A stretch of 8,028 nucleotides of DNA from JAAYCI01 sp964550985 (GCA_964550985.1 CAZKBM010000109.1:1-8028), one strand, 5' to 3'. Shown: positions 1 through 6,783, numbered from the stretch's first letter. The notes: generated by a model not told the origin, from the letters alone. A program made the numbers and translations.

Positions 1-26
1 GACCAACGCAGCCATTCGCCGTTTCT

Positions 27-69
27 GCCAAGAGCAGCATAACTCATGTTATGTTAGTTTGCTCTAGGC
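27..69 (+). other. Long imperfect stem-loop of unknown role
   Basis: GCC at 27-29 pairs with GGC at 67-69. After an A·A mismatch, AGAGCA (31-36) pairs with TGCTCT (60-65), and CATAAC (38-43) pairs with GTTATG (48-53) around a TCAT loop. An asymmetric internal loop (54-59) separates the two inner stems. No U-tract follows, so it is not a classical terminator. It lies upstream of the terminator at 128-168, so it would sit in the 3' part of an unseen upstream transcript, either a 3' UTR or a non-coding RNA. I do not recognise an RNA family. The last codons of an upstream + strand gene could overlap it, because two frames stay open for only about 13 to 21 codons from base 1. Confidence 0.4.
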
Positions 70-127
70 CAAACCACCAAACACATGCGCTAAAATTTTA
101 CAGTAAACACTTATGCCTTTTTTGCAG

Positions 128-168
128 GGCTGCCCCGGCGGGTAAAAACCCCCCGGGGCAGCCTTTTT
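128..168 (+). terminator. Strong Rho-independent terminator of an upstream gene
   Basis: GGCTGCCCCGG (128-138) is perfectly complementary to CCGGGGCAGCC (153-163), and five T residues (164-168) follow at once. The 14-base loop region contains GGG and CCC that can lengthen the stem. On the opposite strand the stem is followed by an A-run, not a T-run, so termination is directed on the + strand only. It therefore ends a transcript entering from the left of the window and insulates the operon promoter that follows. Confidence 0.9.
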
Positions 169-194
169 GCGGCTGTTTTACAGGGGTCTGCCAT

Positions 195-222
195 TTGCAT
201 TTTTGGGCTTTTCGTATATAAT
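195..222 (+). promoter_or_regulatory. Probable sigma-A promoter of the eight-gene operon
   Basis: A perfect -10 hexamer TATAAT (217-222) lies 16 bp downstream of TTGCAT (195-200), which matches the -35 consensus only at TTG. The site falls between the upstream terminator and the first gene and would give a leader of roughly 50 nt. No operator-like repeat or riboswitch-sized leader is visible between it and the start codon at 278. Confidence 0.65.
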
Positions 223-277
223 AGAGTAGCCCATTGCGTAAATGGGCGTATCTTGTTATGTAAAGGGGGCGCACAAA

Positions 278-1120
278 ATGGCAATGCCCAAACGGGTGCT
301 CTGCCTCATGGATCTTTCCATTGTGGGGCGGGCCAGCCTGGCTGCGGTGCCCAATGTGCTGGCGGCCTGCAAGGTGCAGTGTTGCCCCTTTCCGGCCTCT
401 CTGCTCTCCACCCATACAGGGGGCTTTTCGGGTGTGCAAATTTTAGACCTTTCCGATTTTGGCCTGCGGGCCTTGGAGCATATCCGGGCCGAGGACACCC
501 ATTTTGATGCCGTCTACATCGGCTATCTCAACAGCCCCGGCCAGTTTCGGCTGGCCGAAAAAGCGCTGGAGTATTACCCAGATAGCTACAAAATTGTCGA
601 TCCTTCCATGGGGGATGAAGGGCAGCTTTATGCCGGTATTACCGCCGAAACTGTGGCCGGGATGCGCGCGCTTTGCCAAAAGGCCAACCTGATTACCCCA
701 AACAGTACCGAGTGCGCGTTGCTGTGCGGGGGAGACCCCGCCCATTTTGGCCCGCAGGAAGTGTGGGAAAGCCTGGACACGATGCGCGGGGAAGACCGCG
801 CAGTGTTGGTTACAAGCGTGGAACTTGCGGATGGGGGCCTGGGTATGCTGGGCTGCCTTTGTGGTGAAGGGCCCAAGTTTACCCTGCCGGTAAACCGGCA
901 AGCCATAAGCTACCCCGGCACGGGGGACCTTTTTACCGCCAGCCTCACCGGGCTTACGCTGGCGGGTATGCCGCTGAAAGAGGCCGCCGCGGTAGGCGCC
1001 AGCTTTATTGAGGCGGCCATCAAGTGCACTACAAAGGGCGGCGGCGCTGTGCGGCAGGGCACCTGGTTTGAGCCCTGCCTGCCCATTTTGGCAAGCGCCT
1101 GTGAGGCCATTTGCCCATGA
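278..1120 (+). CDS. Pyridoxal/pyridoxamine kinase, PfkB/ribokinase-like
   Basis: This is a 280-residue cytosolic kinase that phosphorylates B6 vitamers with ATP, yielding or salvaging pyridoxal 5'-phosphate. Family marks run in order: an N-terminal strand and Gly-containing loop (DLSIVGRASL, 12-21), the B6-kinase signature STHTGGF (44-50), DPSMGDEGQLY (108-118), TPNSTE (140-145), and the catalytic anion-hole motif GTGDLF (214-219) with Asp217 as the expected base. The start at ATG 278 is chosen because AAAGGGGG (262-269) lies 8 nt upstream and the homologous region begins at once; an in-frame ATG at 242 has no Shine-Dalgarno sequence and only adds 12 unrelated residues. Its stop overlaps the next start. 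It is rich in Cys (13 residues). pdxK- and pdxY-type enzymes cannot be separated here, so no symbol is given; substrate preference is inferred from the family. Confidence 0.88.
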   Translation: MAMPKRVLCLMDLSIVGRASLAAVPNVLAACKVQCCPFPASLLSTHTGGFSGVQILDLSDFGLRALEHIRAEDTHFDAVYIGYLNSPGQFRLAEKALEYYPDSYKIVDPSMGDEGQLYAGITAETVAGMRALCQKANLITPNSTECALLCGGDPAHFGPQEVWESLDTMRGEDRAVLVTSVELADGGLGMLGCLCGEGPKFTLPVNRQAISYPGTGDLFTASLTGLTLAGMPLKEAAAVGASFIEAAIKCTTKGGGAVRQGTWFEPCLPILASACEAICP

Positions 1121-1632
1121 GCGATACGCAGACCGAGAAGCCGGCCGAGACGCTGCTGCACCTGGCCCTGGTGGAGCCGCAAATTCCGCAAAACACGGGC
1201 AATGTGGCCCGAACCTGCGCCTGTACCGGGGCTGCGCTGCACCTTATAAAGCCCATGGGCTTTACGGTTAGCGACGCTAAGTTAAAACGCGCGGGGCTGG
1301 ATTATTGGGACAAGCTGGACATCCGCTATTACGAAACTTTGGCCGATTTTTTGGCCCACCCACCCGGCCCCCTCTTCTTTTTTACCACAAAAGGGGGGCG
1401 GTGCTACAGCGATATCGCTTACCCAAAGGGCTGCTGCCTGGTGTTTGGGCGTGAGGATGCAGGCCTGCCCGAAAGTTTGCTTAGGGCCCACCGCGCACAG
1501 CTTGCACGGCTGCCCATGCGCAGCGCCCTGCGCAGCTTAAACCTTTCCAACACCGTGGCCGTGGGCGCGTACGAGGCTTTGCGCCAGTGGAACTTTGCGG
1601 GGCTGCTGGAAAAAGGACAACTGGGAGAGTAA
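1117..1632 (+). CDS. trmL: tRNA (cytidine/uridine-34-2'-O)-methyltransferase, TrmL/YibK-like (SPOUT)
   Basis: This is a 171-residue SPOUT-class methyltransferase that by homology uses S-adenosylmethionine to 2'-O-methylate the wobble base of tRNA-Leu isoacceptors. All three SPOUT motifs are visible: IPQNTGNVAR (23-32), VFGREDAGLP (109-118) and LRSLNLSNTVAVGAYEAL (139-156). The last two form the trefoil-knot cofactor site. Length fits single-domain TrmL proteins (about 155-170), with a short N-terminal extension before LHLALVEPQIP. The start at ATG 1117 overlaps the kinase stop in an ATGA junction, and GAGG (1103-1106) lies about 10 nt upstream, so translation is probably coupled. A TTG at 1111 is in frame but has poorer spacing. 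It could be annotated cspR in Gram-positives; the substrate is inferred from the family. Confidence 0.92.
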   Translation: MSDTQTEKPAETLLHLALVEPQIPQNTGNVARTCACTGAALHLIKPMGFTVSDAKLKRAGLDYWDKLDIRYYETLADFLAHPPGPLFFFTTKGGRCYSDIAYPKGCCLVFGREDAGLPESLLRAHRAQLARLPMRSALRSLNLSNTVAVGAYEALRQWNFAGLLEKGQLGE

Positions 1633-1676
1633 AGATAACAAGCGAACTGTAAACCAAAAGAGCAAGGGAGACAGGA

Positions 1677-2552
1677 ATGCCAAAAAGACCTTTTGCTGTA
1701 TTGACCGATTCGGCCTGCGACATACCGCAGGCGCTGGAAAAAGAAGCGGGCATTGACATTCTGCCTGTACAAATTACCCTGGACGGCCAAAGCTACTGGG
1801 AACGGCTGGATTTTAGCCCCGATGAGTATTACGATATGCTGCAGGCCTGCGAGGGGATTCCCGCCACGGCCCATATCACCAGCCTGCGTTTTTTGGAACA
1901 GTTTTTACAGTACGATGATAAAGGTGTGAAGCAGGCGTTGTATGTCAGCATGAACGCCAGCGGCTCCAACAGTTACCATGCGGCCCAAATGGCCAAGGAG
2001 GATTTCTACAAGGAACGGCCCGAGAGTTCCATGGAAATTTTTATAGTGGATAGCCACACCTATTCCATCCCTTTTGGCTGGTATGTGGTGCAGGCCGCGG
2101 GCAAATTACAAAATGGGGCCGAGATGTGCGATGTTGTGGATTGGCTGGAGGATATTTACGCGCGGGTGGAAATTGTGCTGGGCGCCTACACCCTGCGTTT
2201 TATGAAGAAGAGCGGGCGTATTAGCGCGGCGGCGGCCATTGCGGGGGAACTGCTTGGCGTGCGCCCCGTTATAACCCTGATAGACGGCGAGAGCCGGGTG
2301 CACAAAAAGGTGCGGGGAGACAGGGAACTCATCCCCGCCATGGCGGCGCTGGCCGAAGGCCGTATTGCAGGCGGGGGCGAATATGCCATTGCCGGAACGC
2401 GGGACGAATATTTGGCCGCCATGGCCGAGCACTGTGAAAAACGCTGGAAGAAAAAGCCCCAGGGCCTGTATAAACTGGGCTCGGCCGTGGCCACAAACAC
2501 CGGCCCCGAGGCGATTGCTATTTACTATTTGGGCGAAAAACGCCCGCGTTAA
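1677..2552 (+). CDS. DegV family fatty-acid-binding protein
   Basis: This is a 291-residue DegV/FakB-type protein. The family binds a single fatty acid and, in the best-known members, presents it to the kinase FakA. Landmarks are TDSACDIP (10-17), TSL in the substrate pocket strand (68-70), SMNASGSNSYHAA (91-103) with the conserved SG, VDSHTYS (124-130), LRFMKKSGRIS (173-183), and the C-terminal motif LGSAVATNTGPEAIAIYY (267-284). In typical members that motif reads THTGPG, with His contacting the lipid carboxylate; here the positions are Asn274 and Glu278. Length is normal. ATG 1677 has AAGGGAG (1664-1670) 6 nt upstream. It lies 44 bp after trmL. No FakA-like kinase is in the window, so its partner is unknown. 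Family assignment is firm; ligand is inferred. Confidence 0.92.
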   Translation: MPKRPFAVLTDSACDIPQALEKEAGIDILPVQITLDGQSYWERLDFSPDEYYDMLQACEGIPATAHITSLRFLEQFLQYDDKGVKQALYVSMNASGSNSYHAAQMAKEDFYKERPESSMEIFIVDSHTYSIPFGWYVVQAAGKLQNGAEMCDVVDWLEDIYARVEIVLGAYTLRFMKKSGRISAAAAIAGELLGVRPVITLIDGESRVHKKVRGDRELIPAMAALAEGRIAGGGEYAIAGTRDEYLAAMAEHCEKRWKKKPQGLYKLGSAVATNTGPEAIAIYYLGEKRPR

Positions 2553-2572
2553 ATTTGTTTGTAACAGGGAAA

Positions 2573-2603
2573 GCGGGGCCGCTAGCCGCAGGCGGCGGCC
2601 CGC
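2573..2603 (+). promoter_or_regulatory. GC-rich stem-loop just upstream of the ddl ribosome binding site
   Basis: GCGGGGCCGC (2573-2582) pairs with GCGGCCCGC (2595-2603) with a single bulged G, around a 12-base loop. No T-run follows, so it is not a standard terminator. It ends 3 nt before the GGGGAGG ribosome binding site (2607-2613) of the ligase gene. It could stabilise the processed 3' segment of the mRNA or tune ddl translation. Function is unproven, and in GC-rich DNA such pairing can arise by chance. Confidence 0.4.
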
Positions 2604-2618
2604 AGCGGGGAGGAAAAA

Positions 2619-3689
2619 ATGGCCAAGATGCGTGTGGCGCTACTGTTTGGCGGGGTTTCTACCGAGCATGAAATCTCCTGTATTTCGGCAGCCGCCATTG
2701 CGGATAACCTCAGCGATGAGCGGTATGAAGTGTTTAAAATTGGCATCACCCAAAAGGGGCGCTGGCTTTTATACCCCGGCGGCACCGAGGAAATGCGCAG
2801 TATGGAATGGGACAAAAACCCCGATAATGTGCCCGCCATCCTCTCGCCCGACCGTGTGACCCACGGCCTTGTGGCCTGCCACGAGGGCTCGTTCGACGCC
2901 ATCAAGCTGGACGTGGTGTTTCCCGCGCTGCACGGGCGCAATGGCGAGGACGGCACTGTGCAGGGTCTTTTGGACCTTTCGGGCATCCCCTATGTGGGCT
3001 GTGGGGTGCTTGCCAGCGCGGCTTGTATGGATAAGGTGACGGCCTGCCGTTTGTTTGAGGCGGCGGGTATTCCCCATACCCCCTGGATGGCTGCGGGCCG
3101 GGCCGAGACGGCCGATTTTGAAAAGCTGCTTTTCCGCCTGCGCGCGCAGCTGCAGTTCCCGCTGTTTGTAAAGCCTTCGGTGGGGGGCTCCAGCATCGGT
3201 ATCACCAAGGTAAAAACCCCCGAGGAACTGCCCAGCGCCATCAAGCTGGCCACGGCGAACGACAAAACCGTGCTGTTTGAACAGGCCGTGGAAGGCCAAG
3301 AGGTGGAGTGCGCCGTGCTGGGCGGGGAGGAACCGCTGGTTTCGGTGCCGGGGGAAATTTGCAGCTGCCATGAAGCCTATGACTTTGAGGCCAAATACCG
3401 CAGTGGCGACGCCAGCAAATTGCTGATACCCGCCCAGCTTAGCGAGGAAAAAAGTGAAGAGGTGCGCCAGCTTGCCCAGCGCGCCTACCGCGCACTAGGC
3501 TGTACCGGGCTTGCCAGGGTGGATTTTTTTGTGGACAAGAGCGGCAAAGTATACTTAAATGAAATCAACACCATGCCGGGCTTTACTGCCATTAGCATGT
3601 ACCCAAAACTGATGGCACACAGCGGCTTGCATTTTCAAGAACTGTGCCACCAGTTGATCCAGCAAGCGCTGGAGCGGGCGGAGGTATAG
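2619..3689 (+). CDS. ddl: D-alanine--D-alanine ligase
   Basis: This is a 356-residue ATP-grasp enzyme that joins two D-Ala in the cytoplasm to make the dipeptide end of the peptidoglycan stem peptide. Visible features are LLFGGVSTEHEISCISAA (8-25), the D-Ala site HGRNGEDGTVQG (105-116), Lys185 and the VGGSSIG nucleotide loop (188-194), EVECAVLG (228-235), the omega loop KYRSGDASKLLIPA (259-272), LARVDFF (298-304), and NEINTMPGFTAISMYP (314-329) with the Mg-binding Glu315 and Asn317. Tyr260 in the omega loop argues for ordinary D-Ala-D-Ala specificity; VanA/B-type D-Ala-D-Lac ligases differ in this loop. Length matches the family. ATG 2619 has GGGGAGG (2607-2613) 5 nt upstream. The murI start lies one base beyond the stop, so the two envelope genes are probably co-translated. 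Confidence 0.97.
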   Translation: MAKMRVALLFGGVSTEHEISCISAAAIADNLSDERYEVFKIGITQKGRWLLYPGGTEEMRSMEWDKNPDNVPAILSPDRVTHGLVACHEGSFDAIKLDVVFPALHGRNGEDGTVQGLLDLSGIPYVGCGVLASAACMDKVTACRLFEAAGIPHTPWMAAGRAETADFEKLLFRLRAQLQFPLFVKPSVGGSSIGITKVKTPEELPSAIKLATANDKTVLFEQAVEGQEVECAVLGGEEPLVSVPGEICSCHEAYDFEAKYRSGDASKLLIPAQLSEEKSEEVRQLAQRAYRALGCTGLARVDFFVDKSGKVYLNEINTMPGFTAISMYPKLMAHSGLHFQELCHQLIQQALERAEV

Positions 3690-3690
3690 A

Positions 3691-4557
3691 ATGGCCTGCC
3701 AGCCCTGCGCGCCAATTGGTGTTTTTGATTCGGGCCTTGGGGGCCTTACCGCAGTGCGGGAACTGCGGCGTATTTTGCCGGGGGAAGATATTGTATATTT
3801 TGGCGACACCGGCCGGGTGCCCTATGGCACCCGCGGGCGAGAGACCATTTTGGCCTACACCCGGCAGGACATAGCCTTTTTGCTTTCTCAAAAGGTAAAA
3901 ACCATCATAGCGGCCTGCGGCACGGTAAGCAGTACCTACCCCGAGCAGGAGGGCAGAGCCCTGCCCGTGGCCTATGGGGGGGTGTTGCACGCGGCGGCAA
4001 AAGCCGCGGCAGAGGCCACCCGAAACGGCAAAGTGGGTGTGCTAGGCACCGAGGCCACCGTGCGCTCGGGCAGCTACCAAAAGGCGCTGGCCGCCCTAAA
4101 CCCCCAGATAGAAAGCGTTGCGGCGGCCTGCCCGCTGTTTGTGCCACTGGTGGAAAACGGCCATTTTGGCGCACAGGATGCCATGGCGCACCTGGCGGCC
4201 GAGGAATACCTGGCCCCGGTGAAGGCGGCGGGGGTGGATACGGTGATTTTGGGCTGTACCCACTACCCCTTACTGGCGGGGGTACTGCAAAAACAGTTTG
4301 GCCCCGGCGTAAGCCTTGTTGACCCCGGCCGGGAGGCCGCGCTGGCCATGCGGGCGCAGCTGGATGCCAAAGGGCTTTTGCGCCCCCGAAAAACAGGCGG
4401 GCAGGTGCGCTATTATGTAAGCGACGACCCCGGCCGCTTTAACACCCTGGCAAACCTTTTTTTGGGGCAGGAGACAGCGGCGGCGGCGCAGTGCATCCAC
4501 ATTGAAAAATATGACCTGGACCTGATTTTGAAAGGCGCTATGCCCGGGGTGGAGTAA
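3691..4557 (+). CDS. murI: Glutamate racemase
   Basis: This is a 288-residue cofactor-independent racemase that converts L-Glu to D-Glu for addition by MurD during peptidoglycan synthesis. Motifs are PIGVFDSGLGGLTAVREL (8-25) with Asp13, YFGDTGRVPYG (36-46), the first catalytic cysteine in AACGTVSS (74-81, Cys76), LGTEATV (118-124), and the second in ILGCTHYPLL (186-195, Cys189, His191). Both catalytic cysteines are present. The usual CNT following the first is CGT here, with Gly77 in place of the substrate-contacting Asn. A small CxxC (Cys3, Cys6) sits at the N-terminus. Length is slightly above the usual 265-275. ATG 3691 has GGAGG (3680-3684) 6 nt upstream, inside the end of ddl. Pairing with ddl supports the cell-wall role; an Asp/Glu racemase of other specificity is less likely. 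Confidence 0.93.
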   Translation: MACQPCAPIGVFDSGLGGLTAVRELRRILPGEDIVYFGDTGRVPYGTRGRETILAYTRQDIAFLLSQKVKTIIAACGTVSSTYPEQEGRALPVAYGGVLHAAAKAAAEATRNGKVGVLGTEATVRSGSYQKALAALNPQIESVAAACPLFVPLVENGHFGAQDAMAHLAAEEYLAPVKAAGVDTVILGCTHYPLLAGVLQKQFGPGVSLVDPGREAALAMRAQLDAKGLLRPRKTGGQVRYYVSDDPGRFNTLANLFLGQETAAAAQCIHIEKYDLDLILKGAMPGVE

Positions 4558-4591
4558 GCGCTGCCCCCGGCCAGAGAAATAGAGGGATGAA

Positions 4592-5014
4592 ATGGATAAA
4601 TATTTGATTAAAATTGAAGGGGAGATGGATCTCTCTGGGGATATTGACACAGTGAACCTGATGACAAGGGGCAAGTTTAGCTATAAAGACGGCAGCTTTT
4701 TTATCTCCTATGAGGAATCGGAGGCGACAGGCTACGCCGGGAATGTGACCACTGTGCAGGTGGAAAACAGCGATAAAGTGTCTATGCTACGGGCGGGCTC
4801 CATGCCCAGCCAACTGGTGATTGAGCGCGGCAAGCGGCATGTTTGCCACTACGACAGCGGCGCAGGTGTCATCAGCCTGGGCGTTGCGGCGGATGAAATC
4901 ATCAGCCACCTTACCGAGAGCGGGGGCGACCTTACCTTCAGCTACTCACTGGATACCGGAAGCAGCCATATTTCCCACAACAAAGTAAAAATTACGGTTC
5001 AGGAGGCCCATTGA
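4592..5014 (+). CDS. DUF1934 (YwiB-like) beta-barrel protein
   Basis: This is a 140-residue protein matching the DUF1934/YwiB family, a calycin-like beta-barrel of unknown biochemical role. The pattern is alternating short beta-strands: YLIKIEGEM (4-12), SFFISYEESEATGYAGNVTT (35-54, with the family's Tyr-Glu...Thr-Gly...Thr pattern), KVSMLRAGSMPSQLVIERG (62-80), HYDSGAGVISLGVAADEI (86-103) and LTFSYSLDT (114-122). No signal peptide or membrane segment is seen, so it should be cytosolic. ATG 4592 has AGAGGG (4581-4586) 5 nt upstream, and murI ends 34 bp earlier. Its stop shares one base with the argS start, an arrangement related to the ywiB-argS pair of B. subtilis. A function tied to ArgS is possible but not shown. 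Confidence 0.85.
   Translation: MDKYLIKIEGEMDLSGDIDTVNLMTRGKFSYKDGSFFISYEESEATGYAGNVTTVQVENSDKVSMLRAGSMPSQLVIERGKRHVCHYDSGAGVISLGVAADEIISHLTESGGDLTFSYSLDTGSSHISHNKVKITVQEAH
5001..5006 (+). promoter_or_regulatory. Ribosome binding site that fixes the argS start
   Basis: A perfect AGGAGG lies inside the last codons of the DUF1934 gene. It is 7 nt from ATG 5014 but only 4 nt from the alternative TTG at 5011, which favours the ATG. The TGATG junction (5012-5016) allows terminating ribosomes to restart. Confidence 0.75.
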
Positions 5015-6783
5015 TGCCAAAAGATACCCCCTTAAGCCCACTGGCCGAAGGCGCAGCCGGCCAAAAAATGCAAGAGACCTTCCGCCATGCAGACCTGTAC
5101 GAGATGGCCAAGGAAGAGGCCCGCGCCGCCCTGGCGGCCGCCCTGGCAGAGGCCGTTTTGGCCGAAGAACTGCCGGGGGCCGAAGCGCCCCCCTATGTTG
5201 TGGAGGTGCCCGCCGACGCCGCGCATGGAGACCTGGCCGCGAACCTGGCGCTGGTTTCGGCCAAGGCTTTCAGGCTGCCGCCGCGCAAAATTGCCGAGGC
5301 GATATGCGCCAGGATAGACACCGGCAAGGGCGGCACTTTTAGCAGGGCCGAGGTGGCCGGGCCGGGTTTCATCAACCTGTTTTTAAGCGATGGCTGGTAC
5401 ACAGGCGTGCTGATGGCCGCCCACCTGAATGGCCCGGAATATGGGCGAACCGACGGGGGAAAGGGTGAAAAAATCAACGTGGAGTTTGTCTCGGCAAACC
5501 CAACGGGGCCCATGCACCTGGGCAATGCCCGCGGCGCGGCCCTGGGCGACTGTTTGGCCGAGGCCCTCACAATGGCGGGGTACGAGGTTTGCCGGGAGTT
5601 TTATATCAACGACGCGGGCAACCAGATTGCGAAGTTTGGCAAAAGCCTCTCGGTGCGTTACATGCAAATTATTCTGGGTGAAGAAGCCCTGGAGTTTCCC
5701 GAGGATGGCTATCAGGGCGAGGATATCCGTGTGCGGGCGGCGGAATACTACGAAATGCACGGCGAAGCTTTGCGGGATAAAACCGAGGAGGAGCGCCAGC
5801 AGGCCCTGGTGGATTATGCTCTGCCCCAAAATATCGAGGGCTTAAAGGCGGATTTGGAAAAGTACCGCGTGCGGTATGACGTGTGGTTCCATGAATCGGC
5901 CCTGCACGAGGCGGGCGAGGTGGAAAAGGTGGTGGAAACCCTTAAAGCGCGTGGCAGGGCTTATGAAAAGGATGGGGCCATCTGGTACAAAGCCAGCGAG
6001 GACGGCAGTGAAAAGGACGAGGTGCTGGTGCGCGCCAATGGTATTCCCACCTATTTCGCAGCCGATATCGCCTACCATGCCGACAAGTTTGCCCGCGGGT
6101 TTACCCGCGCCATAGATGTGTGGGGGGCCGACCACCACGGCCATGTGGCCCGTATGAAAGGGGCCATGGATGCGCTTGGCCTGGATGGCAATAAACTGGA
6201 CATTGTGCTGATGCAATTTGTGCGCCTGGTGCGGGACGGCCAACCCGTGCGGATGAGCAAGCGCACGGGCAAGGCCATCACCCTGACCGACCTGTTGGAC
6301 GAGGTGCCGATTGACTCGGCCCGCTTTTTCTTCAACCTGCGCGAGCCGGGCAGCACCATTGAGTTTGACCTGGATTTGGCCGTGAGTGAGGACTCGGACA
6401 ATCCCGTCTATTATGTGCAGTACGCCCATGCGCGCATCTGCTCGGTACTGCGCGCCATGGAGGAAGAGGGTGTGCGGTTTGACCCCATGCAGGGTTTTGC
6501 CATGGCCCCGCTTTTGCAAAATGAAAAGGAGCGCGCGCTACTGCGCCAGGTGGCGGCTTTCCCCGGCCAGATACGTCAGGCGGCCGAAAATTATGACCCC
6601 GCCCGCGTCACCCGCGCACTGATAGAAACCGCCACCAGCTTTCACCGCTTTTATACCGAATGCCGCATAAAAGGGGAGGAAGCGGGCCTGCAACAGGCGC
6701 GCTTGGCCCTGTGCATTGCGGCCCAAACCGTTTTGGCCGCGGGGCTGCGGATGCTAAAAGTGAACGTGCCAAACCGCATGTAA
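5014..6783 (+). CDS. argS: Arginyl-tRNA synthetase (class I)
   Basis: This 589-residue cytosolic enzyme charges tRNA-Arg with arginine using ATP. Domains in order are the Arg-specific N-terminal additional domain (about 28-130, ending VAGPGFINLFLS), the Rossmann catalytic core starting at INVEFVSANPTGPMHLGN (154-171) with the HIGH-type HLGN (168-171), the KMSKS-type loop RMSKRTGKAI (413-422), and the DALR anticodon-binding helical domain from NPVYYVQYAHARI to the C-terminal NVPNRM. The full set of core motifs is intact. The protein is about 25-30 residues longer than typical because of an N-terminal tail before LYEMAKEEAR. The start at ATG 5014 is set by AGGAGG at 5001-5006; an internal ATG at 5068 lacks a good site. 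It shares one base with the DUF1934 stop and is followed 18 bp later by the metallopeptidase. Confidence 0.97.
   Translation: MPKDTPLSPLAEGAAGQKMQETFRHADLYEMAKEEARAALAAALAEAVLAEELPGAEAPPYVVEVPADAAHGDLAANLALVSAKAFRLPPRKIAEAICARIDTGKGGTFSRAEVAGPGFINLFLSDGWYTGVLMAAHLNGPEYGRTDGGKGEKINVEFVSANPTGPMHLGNARGAALGDCLAEALTMAGYEVCREFYINDAGNQIAKFGKSLSVRYMQIILGEEALEFPEDGYQGEDIRVRAAEYYEMHGEALRDKTEEERQQALVDYALPQNIEGLKADLEKYRVRYDVWFHESALHEAGEVEKVVETLKARGRAYEKDGAIWYKASEDGSEKDEVLVRANGIPTYFAADIAYHADKFARGFTRAIDVWGADHHGHVARMKGAMDALGLDGNKLDIVLMQFVRLVRDGQPVRMSKRTGKAITLTDLLDEVPIDSARFFFNLREPGSTIEFDLDLAVSEDSDNPVYYVQYAHARICSVLRAMEEEGVRFDPMQGFAMAPLLQNEKERALLRQVAAFPGQIRQAAENYDPARVTRALIETATSFHRFYTECRIKGEEAGLQQARLALCIAAQTVLAAGLRMLKVNVPNRM

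Noticed and set aside
1..120. tRNA, tmRNA or other known RNA gene at the left edge
   Set aside because: No cloverleaf, T-arm GGTTCGA-type segment or CCA end is present; only a generic hairpin is visible.
242..277. Upstream ATG extending the B6 kinase by 12 residues
   Set aside because: No ribosome binding site precedes it, it would leave only about a 15-nt leader, and the AAAGGGGG site is correctly spaced from ATG 278.
98..439. Minus-strand open frame of 113 codons across the operon leader
   Set aside because: It crosses the terminator, the promoter and the start of the clear kinase gene, resembles no family I know, and its C-terminal part is the reverse complement of the terminator stem.
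2531..2545. GGGCG-AAAAA-CGCCC hairpin at the end of degV as a terminator
   Set aside because: The stem is only 5 bp, lies within the coding sequence and is followed by GCGTTAAATTTG rather than a T-run.
2769..3371. Minus-strand open frame of 200 codons inside ddl
   Set aside because: It is antisense to conserved ATP-grasp motifs with no family resemblance, and is explained by the low stop-codon frequency in GC-rich DNA.
2619..3689. Possibility that the ligase is a Van-type D-Ala-D-Lac or D-Ala-D-Ser enzyme
   Set aside because: The omega loop keeps the KY signature of ordinary Ddl, and no vanH, vanX, vanT or two-component genes are nearby; the neighbour is murI.
5842..6519. Minus-strand open frame of 225 codons inside argS
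   Set aside because: It lies wholly within the conserved argS catalytic core and is His/Gly-rich, as expected for the reverse complement of a GC-rich gene; no recognisable domain.
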